Below the pieces are notes generated by a model. That model was given only the letters and a program-made list of their open reading frames with translations, was not told the DNA's origin and made no database searches. From Suilimivivens sp964458255 (GTDB lineage: Bacteria; Bacillota; Clostridia; Lachnospirales; Lachnospiraceae), in contig CAYWHY010000003.1 of assembly GCA_964458255.1 (NCBI GenBank), positions 1 to 63,495 on the forward strand: DNA of 63,495 bases, written 5' to 3'. Positions within the stretch are counted from its first letter, which is position 1. Each line of letters begins with the position of its first letter. Made by a program: the position numbers and the translations under genes. This document shows positions 25,931 to 34,969 of the stretch, in pieces.

Positions 25931-27001
25931 CTACGCTAAATTTATCTGTTGTTTCAGATAATCTTTTAAAAACGCTATCATGGCATCCATCTGCTCATCC
26001 GTGCCGACAGTAATTCGCAGACGATTGTTAATCCTCGGCTTATTCCAGTATCTTACATAAATTCCATTCTCTTTTAATGCCGCAAAAATTTGCCGGGCTG
26101 ACACACTCTCATGTGTGGCAAAAAGAAAATTGGCCTTAGAATCCGTAAAGGAAAAACCAAGCTCTGCCATTTCCTTTTTGACTCTTTCTCTTGTATTGAT
26201 AATCTTTCCCGTAATCTCTTTAAAATAAGCATCATCTTTTACTGCCTCTACACCCATTTCAATGGAAGGCATATTCATCGTGTAAGAATTAAAAGAAAAC
26301 TTGGCATCCTGAAGATAACCAATCAATTTCTCACTTCCCATTGCAAAACCGATACGCATTCCCGCCATGGCACGGGACTTGGAAAAGGTCTGCACAACAA
26401 GCAGGTTGTCATACTTTTCTATGAGTGGAAGAACACTTTCCCCTCCAAAATCAATATACGCCTCATCAATCATGACTACTACATCCTGATTTGCCTTAAT
26501 AATTTCTTCTATCATTTCTACCGATTCCAGTACACCGGTAGGTGCATTGGGGTTAGGAAAAATAATACCGCCGTTAGGCTTCAAATAATCTTCCCTGCAA
26601 ATACGGAATTCCTCATCTAACGGACACATCTGATACGGAATTCTGTAAAGATCTGCCCACACATCATAAAAAGAATATGTAATATCCGGGAAAAGGATAG
26701 GCTTGTCCGAATTAAAAAAGGTCATAAAAGCCATTGCAAGCACATCATCAGACCCCACACCCACAAAAAGCTGCGTGGGCTTTACATGATAATAATCCGC
26801 CAGACGATTTACCAGCTTTTCCGCATTCATATCCGGATATAAACGCAAATTTTCACAAAACATTTCCTTTGCTTTTCTCATCACACCGGGAGCCGGCGGA
26901 TAAGGGCACTCATTTGTATTTAATTTAATAATATTCTTCTGTTTCGGCTGTTCGCCGGCAACATAAGGTTCCACTTTTCTGACATTGTTTTCCCAGCTCA
27001 T
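25931..27001 (-). CDS. hisC: Histidinol-phosphate aminotransferase-like protein
   Basis: A 356-residue PLP-dependent aminotransferase of the HisC group. It starts MSWENNVRKVEPYVAGEQPK and has KLNTNECPYPPAPGV, NPNAPTG, the Asp/Tyr site MIDEAYIDF and the PLP lysine in TFSKSRAMAGMRIGFA. The usual role is histidine synthesis. It is not near other his genes, so it may be used for another aromatic or histidinol substrate. It begins an apparent operon with methyltransferase, hslO and nadE. Confidence 0.9.
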   Translation of the reverse strand: MSWENNVRKVEPYVAGEQPKQKNIIKLNTNECPYPPAPGVMRKAKEMFCENLRLYPDMNAEKLVNRLADYYHVKPTQLFVGVGSDDVLAMAFMTFFNSDKPILFPDITYSFYDVWADLYRIPYQMCPLDEEFRICREDYLKPNGGIIFPNPNAPTGVLESVEMIEEIIKANQDVVVMIDEAYIDFGGESVLPLIEKYDNLLVVQTFSKSRAMAGMRIGFAMGSEKLIGYLQDAKFSFNSYTMNMPSIEMGVEAVKDDAYFKEITGKIINTRERVKKEMAELGFSFTDSKANFLFATHESVSARQIFAALKENGIYVRYWNKPRINNRLRITVGTDEQMDAMIAFLKDYLKQQINLA

Positions 27002-27105
27002 GTTTTTTCCTTCCTGTCTGCATCAATAAACAACACTTTTTTATCCTAACACCATCGCTTTGTGCCTGCAAGTATTTTTACACAGCCGTGCAATCTCTTT
27101 AAGGC

Positions 27106-28122
27106 TTATTCTGCTGTCCAGTTCTTTGCCAAACCGGCATACTCTGCCGCCCTATCATGCTGCCCTAATTTTTCATAACAATCTGCTAGCCTCTGAAGCG
27201 GTTTATCTCCGGAATAATGAACATTCAAAATACTGTGTGTGCCGTACGCCGCATTATAAAACCAAACGACAGCCTCATCATATTCTCCCATACCAAAATA
27301 ATATTCTCCCAATTCAAAGCAGATTTCACTGACCCCCTCGCTGGCAATATCCTTCATGGCATAACGGTAAAACTTCAGATAATCCTTTCTGAGTGCCGCT
27401 GCCCTTACCACTACACAAAGCGCATCCTTGAGCTGTTCCATGGATGTTTCCCCGTCATCTGCCACCTTGGTAAAGTAATCCTCCGCCTGTATCAAATCCC
27501 CGTCTTCTCCGGAAACAAACAGCTCTTTTGCATAAAGATTGGTAAGCCTTGCAGAGAGTACACCTTCCTTTTCTATCTGTCTTCTGAATGCTGCAAGATC
27601 CCTGCCTGTATGACTTTCTTCCGGCAAATGGGTAATTTCAATCTCACTGTCATAAATCACCGGTGTAAGGCGTACCATCTCATGTATCGGTTCTATCCAT
27701 TCAAAGGTACGCAGTCTCTTAAATAATTTAGGACGTAATTCCCTGTCATAATTGTATATCGTTCCAAAAGACAGCTGATTACCGTAGTACATCTGCACAA
27801 TTTCAATTTCGGGAAGCAAATTCTCCTTCAGCAGCCTGAATTTTTCTCTGTTTTCTTCATTTATTACTTCATCCGCATCCGCAGAATAAATGTAATCGCA
27901 GGATGCCTTGGAAAAAGCAAAGTTTCTTGCAGCAGAAAAATCATTTACCCAGACAAAATCATAAACTTTGTCTGTATATCGTGATGCGATTTCCACGGTA
28001 TCATCCGAAGAACCCGTGTCAACAATAATCATCTCATCGACCAGATCCTTTACCGAATCAAGGCATCTTGCCAAAACTTTTTCTTCATTTTTTACTATCA
28101 TGCAAAGACTTATCGTTATCAT
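27106..28122 (-). CDS. GT2-family glycosyltransferase with C-terminal TPR-like repeats
   Basis: A 338-residue cytosolic protein. Residues 1 to about 180 form a GT-A domain: MITISLCMIVKNEEKVLARC, VDTGSSDDTVEIA, and the DxD-type site YSADADEVI. Residues about 200-338 contain tetratricopeptide-like helices (CFELGEYYFGMGEYDEAVVW). This layout matches SPBc2-type and similar GT2 proteins seen in Firmicutes. The acceptor is unknown. It is divergent from the DUF6020 gene. Confidence 0.85.
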   Translation of the reverse strand: MITISLCMIVKNEEKVLARCLDSVKDLVDEMIIVDTGSSDDTVEIASRYTDKVYDFVWVNDFSAARNFAFSKASCDYIYSADADEVINEENREKFRLLKENLLPEIEIVQMYYGNQLSFGTIYNYDRELRPKLFKRLRTFEWIEPIHEMVRLTPVIYDSEIEITHLPEESHTGRDLAAFRRQIEKEGVLSARLTNLYAKELFVSGEDGDLIQAEDYFTKVADDGETSMEQLKDALCVVVRAAALRKDYLKFYRYAMKDIASEGVSEICFELGEYYFGMGEYDEAVVWFYNAAYGTHSILNVHYSGDKPLQRLADCYEKLGQHDRAAEYAGLAKNWTAE

Positions 28123-28256
28123 GGCACTTCTCCTCGTATATACACCTGCATACTTACCCGACTTTATGTCAGCGGTCTGATTGACAACAACCTACGGATT
28201 GAGTATGATTAGAAATATTGTAGCATAGATTTAACCGCACGGATAGGAGTTAATTT

Positions 28257-30029
28257 ATGAGGATTAATACAAAAACAGTTTTGTTGATTCATACGATGGA
28301 AAGTTTTTTTACAACATGGGCACTTATGAAAGCCGGAAGACTGGAACCGGGAAACATTTTGACCGGTGTCTTTTTCCTGCTTTCTTTCTTTTTATATCGC
28401 CACATTCATCAGCGGTTAGATGGTAAGCCCTTTTTAAAAACAAAAGCAGCCCATGTCACTTCACTGGTTCTTGCCGTGCTGTTTACCCTTTTCTATGTAA
28501 TTGTAGACTATGCATACTATATTGAAACTCTGACCAATCATCTCTTTCAGTTTACCGTTCTTTCTGCTGTATGCATCGGTTTTATTATTTTGTTTTATCA
28601 GATTTTAATGCTTTTATTTTCCTATACAGGGGATATCTTTCTTCTTCGCTCTCTTCTTTTTTGTAAAAAAGAAAGCTTAAGTCCTTATGAAAAACATATT
28701 TCCCTAATCAGCTTCGGTATCTGTTTTTTCTGCTGGTTACCTTACTTTCTTTACCAGTATCCCGGCATCATGACACCGGACAGCATTGTTCAATTTGAAC
28801 AGGTATTGGGAATCATTCCGTACAGCAATCATCATCCGGTTGCTCATACATTGCTCATTAAATTATTTTATAGTATCGGTCTTTTATTTACTTCAGACAA
28901 AGTGGTTGCGATTTCTCTTTATACCTTATTCCAGATGTGTTTTATGGCGTTTTCGGTTTCCTATCTCATTAAAACCTTGTCTTTCTATCGCATCAGGCCT
29001 GCCATATGCATTATTGTTACACTTTTCTATGCATTGGTTCCTTATCATGCGGTTTTCGCCGTTACTATTTGGAAAGATATTATTTTTGCAGGCAGCGTTC
29101 TTTTATTCAGTTGCAGTCTGCTGCGCCTTCGCGGTGGGATGAAGCCCTCCGTGTGTTTCGTTTTTTTTCTTTCCGGTATCATGATGTGCCTGTTCCGTTC
29201 TAACGGATGGTACGGTTTCTGTCTTTGTCTTCCTTTCCTGTTATTCTATTTTAAAAAGAAAGCCAAAGTCATGTTTCCGATTATTTTTACCGTTTTCCTT
29301 GTGTCTGTCACCGTAAAATATCCTGTTATGGACGCAGCCGGTGTTACTTCGCCGGACTTAATCGAATCACTTTCCATTCCCACCCAGCAGATAGCTGCCG
29401 TTATCTGTAATGACCGGCCTTTGACTGACGAACAGCTTACCTTAATTGAAAATGTTGTAGATTTAACATATATTAAGGACTTATACAATCCCACTTTTGC
29501 AGATAATATGAAAGAACTGGTACGTGCCGGAGACCAGAATTATCTGGCAGAACACAAATCCGCATTTTTTAAGCTTTGGCTCACATTAGGACTCACTTAT
29601 CCTTTTGACTATATTGAGGCCTACGTACAACAGACTTACGGATATTTCTATCCCGATTCCTTCTATCCTGTTGCAGAAGCTGAGGGTATCAGTGCCTCAC
29701 GTTATGGTGTCTCCCACACTCCGTTAATCGGTGGTCCCCCGGTTGTTAAGGCTAAAGAAATCTCGCTTAAACTGGGTAGTATGCTGCCTATTTACAGCCT
29801 TTTATGGAGTATGGGTGTGATTTTCTGGTGTTTCCTTTTCTGTGCAGGAAATGCATTTGTACGCAATGAAAAGGCAAAGCTGATTTATTTTCTTCCCAGC
29901 TTTGCCCTGTATCTGACCGTTATGATTGCCACACCTGTTGCTACCGAATTCAGGTATGTTTACTTTATGGTATTTTCACTGCCGTTTTATATTCTAACGG
30001 CTTTACTTGATTTTTCTCTCACTAAATAA
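28257..30029 (+). CDS. DUF6020-like polytopic membrane protein
   Basis: A 590-residue protein with about twelve membrane segments and a large extracytoplasmic loop near residues 350-500. Features include TPDSIVQFEQVLGI with a HHPVAHTLLIKLFY segment, both reminiscent of GT-C glycosyltransferases and of DUF6020. The start at 28257 follows TAGGAG. The 3' end overlaps the convergent His/Cys-repeat gene by 8 bases. It may help build a cell-surface glycan, which is inference. Confidence 0.75.
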   Translation: MRINTKTVLLIHTMESFFTTWALMKAGRLEPGNILTGVFFLLSFFLYRHIHQRLDGKPFLKTKAAHVTSLVLAVLFTLFYVIVDYAYYIETLTNHLFQFTVLSAVCIGFIILFYQILMLLFSYTGDIFLLRSLLFCKKESLSPYEKHISLISFGICFFCWLPYFLYQYPGIMTPDSIVQFEQVLGIIPYSNHHPVAHTLLIKLFYSIGLLFTSDKVVAISLYTLFQMCFMAFSVSYLIKTLSFYRIRPAICIIVTLFYALVPYHAVFAVTIWKDIIFAGSVLLFSCSLLRLRGGMKPSVCFVFFLSGIMMCLFRSNGWYGFCLCLPFLLFYFKKKAKVMFPIIFTVFLVSVTVKYPVMDAAGVTSPDLIESLSIPTQQIAAVICNDRPLTDEQLTLIENVVDLTYIKDLYNPTFADNMKELVRAGDQNYLAEHKSAFFKLWLTLGLTYPFDYIEAYVQQTYGYFYPDSFYPVAEAEGISASRYGVSHTPLIGGPPVVKAKEISLKLGSMLPIYSLLWSMGVIFWCFLFCAGNAFVRNEKAKLIYFLPSFALYLTVMIATPVATEFRYVYFMVFSLPFYILTALLDFSLTK

Positions 30030-31746
30030 TTACAGGCATATCTTTTTGCAATGAAACAGAAACCCTTTTCTGTCCACGTTCAACCAGAATCTCTTCTTCG
30101 GCTTTTCCTATTCGGAACAGTCCCGGTTTAATACAATATCTGTTTGTAACAGTTTTTTCTGACATCTCCTGTGTGATAACAATCAAATAACCGTCTTCTT
30201 CCATCCTTACCATACTTCTGCCGAGATAAACCATATTTCCCTGTCCGTCATCATTATAAATTTTGACACTGCGTCTGAGCACATAAAGCAGGAGCAGCAA
30301 ACCTGCAAGAGCTGCCAGCGTTCCCAATGTAACGGTGAGCACCCTTACAAGAGGAGAAGAAAAAAAGCCCTCTTTTTCCGGCACCGTCTGCACCTCAATC
30401 ATTTGCTCCGCTTTACTTTGTCTTTCTTTCATCGGGACGGATTCTGTTTGCTTCTTTATCTTAGGAGTTGCTGTGACACCTCTTTTTTCTTCCGGCTTAT
30501 TTACCCGGTTTTCCGGTATTGTCTTTTTGGCAGATGCCACAGAAGGGGATAAAGAAGGGAGCAAAGCTGCAGACGCAGAAGCAGCCGGTTCTGTCTGTGT
30601 ATTCGCTTCGCTATTCATTTCGTCGTTTTCACCACTATCATCCTTACCGCTTTCCTTCCCGTCATGACTGTCATCATCACTGTCATGCTTTGATTCAACC
30701 GGCTTTCTGATGCTGTTTACAGATACCTTTGCACAAAGGCTTTCCTCCTTGACATCCTCATTCATCACTCCAACCTGCACGCTGTACATTCCGTTTTCCG
30801 ACACAGTTATGCTCTCACCTGTTCCCAATTCTCCTCCCTGCTCATCATGCCAGGTAAATGGAGTTTCACCAAGCTGCAGCTCTCCGCCGGTCAAATCTTC
30901 AAACCTCACCTTTACCTCTGCCTTCCTTTTATCTTCAGAAGGCTTTTTCGTAATCACTATTTTCCCACAAGGAAGCTCTTCATCCTTACCACAGTTTCTT
31001 TCGTATGCATCTATACTTTCCGCGTTTTTTTCGCAGCTTAAACGATATGCATCCACTGTCACATCTGTTTTGAAACAGCTCAGCTCATAACTGTCAACAC
31101 TCTCCTTGGATTTACCGCAGCCAAGTTCATAGCCTGTTACTTCACTGCCTCTTGTACAATTCAGCACCTCATGCATATGTGAGCTGTTTGTTCCATGGAC
31201 AACCTGTCCGCATGACATATAGTAATACTTGTAATCATGTCCTTCATAATCACCTTCATCCGTATCCACTGTTCTCAACGTATGACAACCATATTTGCCG
31301 CTTGATATTCTCTCATAACATTCCTCGGAATGACTATGGGTAACAGCTCTGTAACAGCCTTCCTCGGAATTTCCATCCCCTTCATGCACATGATAATGAA
31401 CGGTTGCATAACACGCTCCGCCGGTTTCCTCATCACCTGCATGAGCATGATACACAGGTGTTTGGTAACAATCGCCACCTGCCGCCTCATCTCCTGTATG
31501 AATATGATAAACAGGTTGTCTGTAGCAGCCGCCTTCTGCCGTCTCATTTCCTATATGCTTATGATAAACATAAGAAACGCTCTCTTCTTCACCTGATAAA
31601 GCGGAAGCATCTGCCGTCATACTGCCGCTTAGTACAAGCCCTGCTGCCATAAACATGGCAGCTGCCTTTATCAGCCTTCGTTTTTCTTTCTTACGACGTG
31701 CAAAAGCCTCTGTCCTTCTCTTTTTAGTAATAACTAATTTTTTCAT
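30022..31746 (-). CDS. Type I membrane protein with HxH...CY and YELxC tandem repeats
   Basis: A 574-residue protein. A lysine/arginine-rich N-terminus and signal peptide occupy about residues 1-48. From residue 61 four 19-residue repeats follow the pattern YHxHxG(D/N)...CY, then HSHSEECY. Residues about 185-250 contain four 14-residue YELSC-type repeats, each with one Cys. An Ig-like segment (residues about 260-330) is followed by a Ser/Pro/Glu-rich stalk, a membrane span at about 466-490 and an 84-residue cytosolic domain. The Cys/His spacing suggests metal binding at the surface. The start at 31746 follows AAAGGAAG. I know of no named family for the whole protein. Confidence 0.8.
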   Translation of the reverse strand: MKKLVITKKRRTEAFARRKKEKRRLIKAAAMFMAAGLVLSGSMTADASALSGEEESVSYVYHKHIGNETAEGGCYRQPVYHIHTGDEAAGGDCYQTPVYHAHAGDEETGGACYATVHYHVHEGDGNSEEGCYRAVTHSHSEECYERISSGKYGCHTLRTVDTDEGDYEGHDYKYYYMSCGQVVHGTNSSHMHEVLNCTRGSEVTGYELGCGKSKESVDSYELSCFKTDVTVDAYRLSCEKNAESIDAYERNCGKDEELPCGKIVITKKPSEDKRKAEVKVRFEDLTGGELQLGETPFTWHDEQGGELGTGESITVSENGMYSVQVGVMNEDVKEESLCAKVSVNSIRKPVESKHDSDDDSHDGKESGKDDSGENDEMNSEANTQTEPAASASAALLPSLSPSVASAKKTIPENRVNKPEEKRGVTATPKIKKQTESVPMKERQSKAEQMIEVQTVPEKEGFFSSPLVRVLTVTLGTLAALAGLLLLLYVLRRSVKIYNDDGQGNMVYLGRSMVRMEEDGYLIVITQEMSEKTVTNRYCIKPGLFRIGKAEEEILVERGQKRVSVSLQKDMPVII

Positions 31747-31996
31747 GTCAAAAACTTCCTTTCATGATGATCATTCTTCCTAAAAACTTCCTTGAAAAAT
31801 CCGTTTCCGATATGCCCTATCAGCTACCGCAAACGAAAAAACTGCCCATGGGTTCTCCACAGACAGTTCACATTATTTTTATTCATTTTTCATCACTAAG
31901 CGGTAAGTGTTCAAAGCATATCACAGGTTTTCAAAAGTGTCAATGCCTTTTTTTACGGGGAAACGGTCAAAAACTGCTACACCTGATAAAAAAACA

Positions 31997-32025
31997 TTGT
32001 ATAAAGACAGCAAAAAATTTATAAT
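31997..32025 (+). promoter_or_regulatory. Promoter placing the start site at the lipoprotein ATG
   Basis: TTGTAT (31997-32002), 17 bases, TATAAT (32020-32025). The ATG is at 32032, just six bases after the -10, so transcription probably starts at or next to the start codon. Confidence 0.65.
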
Positions 32026-32031
32026 AGCCAT

Positions 32032-33072
32032 ATGAGACGAATAATTTTTATATCCAAAAAAATAACAGCACTTCTTTTTTCCGCCCTGCTTTCCTGTATG
32101 CTTTTTACCGGCTGTGGGAAAGAAGAACCGACTGCGGATTACGTACCGGAAGATTATTTAAAGCAATCGGATTTAATTACATTCTCTATCGAAAGCTTAA
32201 ACCACATTCCGGACAATCCAAATCCCACCTTAAGTGTTCCCACTTATCTGACGAAAATAAAGAACACTTATTTTATTGTGGACTGCTATCACAATCAGGT
32301 TATTTATCATGACAATTTAACAGATCCTCTTTATGAATGGCAAGTTATGACGCAGGATGTCGCCCTGCCCCATACCATTGCCGGTGACGGTACTGTCTAT
32401 ATGATTGATGATACGGAACACAACCGGATACTGATTATGGAAGAAGATGTCAATTTGAACGGACAACCGGTTTTTGTTCCCACTCAGGAATTTACGGAAA
32501 TCGGAGACAGACCTCATTATGTCATTTATCATGAAAAAACTGACACCTTTTATGCATGGAGTTCAAAAAGCGGTGAAATGTTTTTGTTCCGTCATCCTAA
32601 GGATGATTCCCGGATGTATTTAACGGAAATACGCTCCATCCCCTCTTTGGCAGGTATTTACGTCCGTTCCTTTACCATTATCGAAGATTCCATTTATTTT
32701 GTATCGGGCAACTCTTCTATTATAGAAGCAAACCTTGAAACCTTTGAAATCAAAAAGGAATATCCCGTACCGGATGCGCTTGCCGGCATGGTGCAGCTTA
32801 CTCCCATTGAGGATTATTTCTACATTACGATTTCCACAGATGTTACGGGTAATCAGGATTATGCTACGATTATTCGTACCAAGGAGTTGGACGGGCTCAT
32901 GAACGGCGGGTATGAAGATATCTATCATAATTTTATCGGTCACGGTACCCCTTACTATATTACCGATATTGACGGGACCTGGTATCTGACCGAACATCGG
33001 CTGCCCGAACACTCTATCTGGAGCTTTCAGGTAGAAAATAATGAAATTACAAACGTAAAAACTGTTTACTGA
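32032..33072 (+). CDS. Beta-propeller-like lipoprotein, candidate leaderless mRNA
   Basis: A 346-residue lipoprotein. The signal peptide MRRIIFISKKITALLFSALL ends in a lipobox LFTGC with Cys28. The body is beta-rich with repeated YxxxxYHxxxxxxxxW-like blades (YVIYHEKTDTFYAWSSKSGE), suggesting a beta-propeller. No ribosome binding site precedes the ATG and the -10 hexamer is six bases upstream, so translation is probably leaderless. It is followed 20 bases later by the GT39-like gene, so the two probably form an operon. Confidence 0.75.
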   Translation: MRRIIFISKKITALLFSALLSCMLFTGCGKEEPTADYVPEDYLKQSDLITFSIESLNHIPDNPNPTLSVPTYLTKIKNTYFIVDCYHNQVIYHDNLTDPLYEWQVMTQDVALPHTIAGDGTVYMIDDTEHNRILIMEEDVNLNGQPVFVPTQEFTEIGDRPHYVIYHEKTDTFYAWSSKSGEMFLFRHPKDDSRMYLTEIRSIPSLAGIYVRSFTIIEDSIYFVSGNSSIIEANLETFEIKKEYPVPDALAGMVQLTPIEDYFYITISTDVTGNQDYATIIRTKELDGLMNGGYEDIYHNFIGHGTPYYITDIDGTWYLTEHRLPEHSIWSFQVENNEITNVKTVY

Positions 33073-33092
33073 CTTATGAGAAAGGGGCTTTT

Positions 33093-34682
33093 ATGCTTAA
33101 ATTTTTACAACGCACCCATCAGAGTGCCAAGGAAACGCCGCTTGCCTGTATAGTGGCTACCATCATCATCTCCTGCCTGTTTACAGCCATGTTACAGGGG
33201 AGTAACTTCTTTTATACCACACATTACACCAAGGTGTTTTTCCTGGCCATTCTGTTTTTTACTTACTTCGGATTTTTATATTACCTAAAGGCTGCCAAAA
33301 AGCTGTTTTCCGAAGATATGATAGTCTATATGATGATTTTGCTTGGTGTTCTGCTCCGTGTAAGCTATATTCTCCTGTCAGGTCTTTATGACAGACAGCA
33401 TGATGCCGGTGTTTACACAGGTATGGCAACAGACTTTATCAATCCGGGACATATCGGTTACATTGAATACATATACAAATTTCATAAGCTTCCGGATATA
33501 AACCCTTATGAACTTTTTGCCTATTATCATCCGCCTCTGCATCACATCCTTTCCTTTTTTTGGTTGCAGCTCAACATCGTACTTGGTGTAACGGAAGAAC
33601 TTGCATTTGAAAATTTACAAATACTGACTCTTTTGTATTCCTGCCTTTGCATGGTAGTGACTTATCGGATTTTAAAGCTTTTAGATATCAAAGGGAATGG
33701 TTTATATATCGGCCTTGCTTTTATGGTATTTCACCCTGCAACCATTATTATGGCAGGCAGCGTCAACAACGATATGCTGACCATTTTATTTATGTGTCTT
33801 ATTATTTACGGTTCCCTTAAATGGATTCGTGAAAAGAACCTTAAAAATCTGATTAAACTGGCTCTATCTATTGGCTTTGGTATGATTACCAAATTAAATT
33901 CAGCGGTACTTGCCATTCCTCTTGCGTTGGTATTCCTGATACACTTTGTCTCCGTAATACGAAGCCGCCAAAAGGAAGCTATAATAACCTGGATAAAAAA
34001 TTACTGTGCTTTCGCCGCAGTCGTATTCCCCATCGGATTATGCTGGATTGTCAGAAACCTTATAAAATTCGGCGAAAAACCGGGTGTTCCCGTTCCGGGA
34101 GAAACTTCTCCCATGTATACTGCAAATTTCGGCTTATGGTCCCGTTTAGGTATTCCTTCTTTGGCAGACTGGCGGATTGACTTTCCCTTTCACCCCATCA
34201 GTGCCAAAGCTTGCAACAACACCTGGGTTATTATGTTCCACACCTCTTTATTTGCGGAAGAATATCCCACAAATTTATCTGATATTCTGCTAATCCTTTG
34301 TCAGATTGTTTATGTACTTGCAATTGTTTTCGGAATTGCAACAGCCATTTTACTGGTTGTCACCTTATGCAAGAAGAGAACGCTTCTTGAGGTGCGTATT
34401 TTCCTGTTGGTTGGATATGTCGTGATGCTGCTCTCCTTTGCTGCTTTTGTTGTTATCTATCCTTACACCTGCAGCAGCGATTTCCGTTATGTTGCTATCT
34501 GCCTTGTATATGTATCCATTGCACTGGGACTTGGGAACAAATATTATTTGCAGGAACCATCAGAAACCACAAACGGCTTTTGGACGAAAGTTACACCTAA
34601 GGTCATGCATATCATAAACAGCGGCATTATTATCATATTAATTTTAATCAATATGATTTATATATTCTGGGAACGCTGGTAA
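33093..34682 (+). CDS. GT39/PMT-like membrane glycosyltransferase
   Basis: A 529-residue polytopic protein with about 11-12 membrane segments. A first loop contains LYDRQHDAGVYTGMATDFIN, an acidic site typical of GT-C enzymes, followed by YHPPLHHILSFF. These resemble the ArnT/PMT superfamily that uses polyprenyl-phosphate sugars. A ribosome binding site AGAAAGGGG precedes the ATG at 33093. It ends with a strong terminator and forms a unit with the upstream lipoprotein. Confidence 0.8.
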   Translation: MLKFLQRTHQSAKETPLACIVATIIISCLFTAMLQGSNFFYTTHYTKVFFLAILFFTYFGFLYYLKAAKKLFSEDMIVYMMILLGVLLRVSYILLSGLYDRQHDAGVYTGMATDFINPGHIGYIEYIYKFHKLPDINPYELFAYYHPPLHHILSFFWLQLNIVLGVTEELAFENLQILTLLYSCLCMVVTYRILKLLDIKGNGLYIGLAFMVFHPATIIMAGSVNNDMLTILFMCLIIYGSLKWIREKNLKNLIKLALSIGFGMITKLNSAVLAIPLALVFLIHFVSVIRSRQKEAIITWIKNYCAFAAVVFPIGLCWIVRNLIKFGEKPGVPVPGETSPMYTANFGLWSRLGIPSLADWRIDFPFHPISAKACNNTWVIMFHTSLFAEEYPTNLSDILLILCQIVYVLAIVFGIATAILLVVTLCKKRTLLEVRIFLLVGYVVMLLSFAAFVVIYPYTCSSDFRYVAICLVYVSIALGLGNKYYLQEPSETTNGFWTKVTPKVMHIINSGIIIILILINMIYIFWERW

Positions 34683-34709
34683 TCAGCAACCTATCATATT
34701 ACAGCTAAA

Positions 34710-34762
34710 ACCGGTTCAGTCATTTGGGATTTTTACCCATTGACTGAACCGGTATTTTTTAT
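34710..34762 (+). terminator. Intrinsic terminator after the lipoprotein/GT39 unit
   Basis: ACCGGTTCAGTCA (34710-34722) pairs perfectly with TGACTGAACCGGT (34741-34753), followed by ATTTTTTATTTTT. The remaining 34763-34969 gap holds the palindromes and DnaA-like boxes listed separately. Confidence 0.92.
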
Positions 34763-34817
34763 TTTTGAATTTACAATCTTGCAATTTTTTTTTTAAATCT
34801 ATGACAATCATTCCATA

Positions 34818-34926
34818 TTGTGGATGAAAAAATGTGAGAAATCCCCAATTTCCACATAGTTATCCACAACGACACCCGTGTCACAACTTGTGACTATCTC
34901 ATTTTTTTTGACAAAATATGACGTCA
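34818..34926. other. Palindromes and DnaA-like boxes in a convergent gap
   Basis: TTGTGGATG (34818-34826, one mismatch) and TTATCCACA (34860-34868, exact) resemble DnaA boxes; a third exact TTATCCACA lies in the helicase gene at 34998-35006. GTCACAA-C-TTGTGAC (34880-34894) and TGACGTCA (34919-34926) are perfect palindromes. Confidence 0.4.
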
Positions 34927-34969
34927 TTTTTGTATTTCCCCTTCATTTTTATCATGATATCCGAAACAA

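Noticed and set aside
30335..31652. Several plus-strand frames over the His/Cys protein
   Set aside because: Antisense shadows of the repeats, with no start signals.
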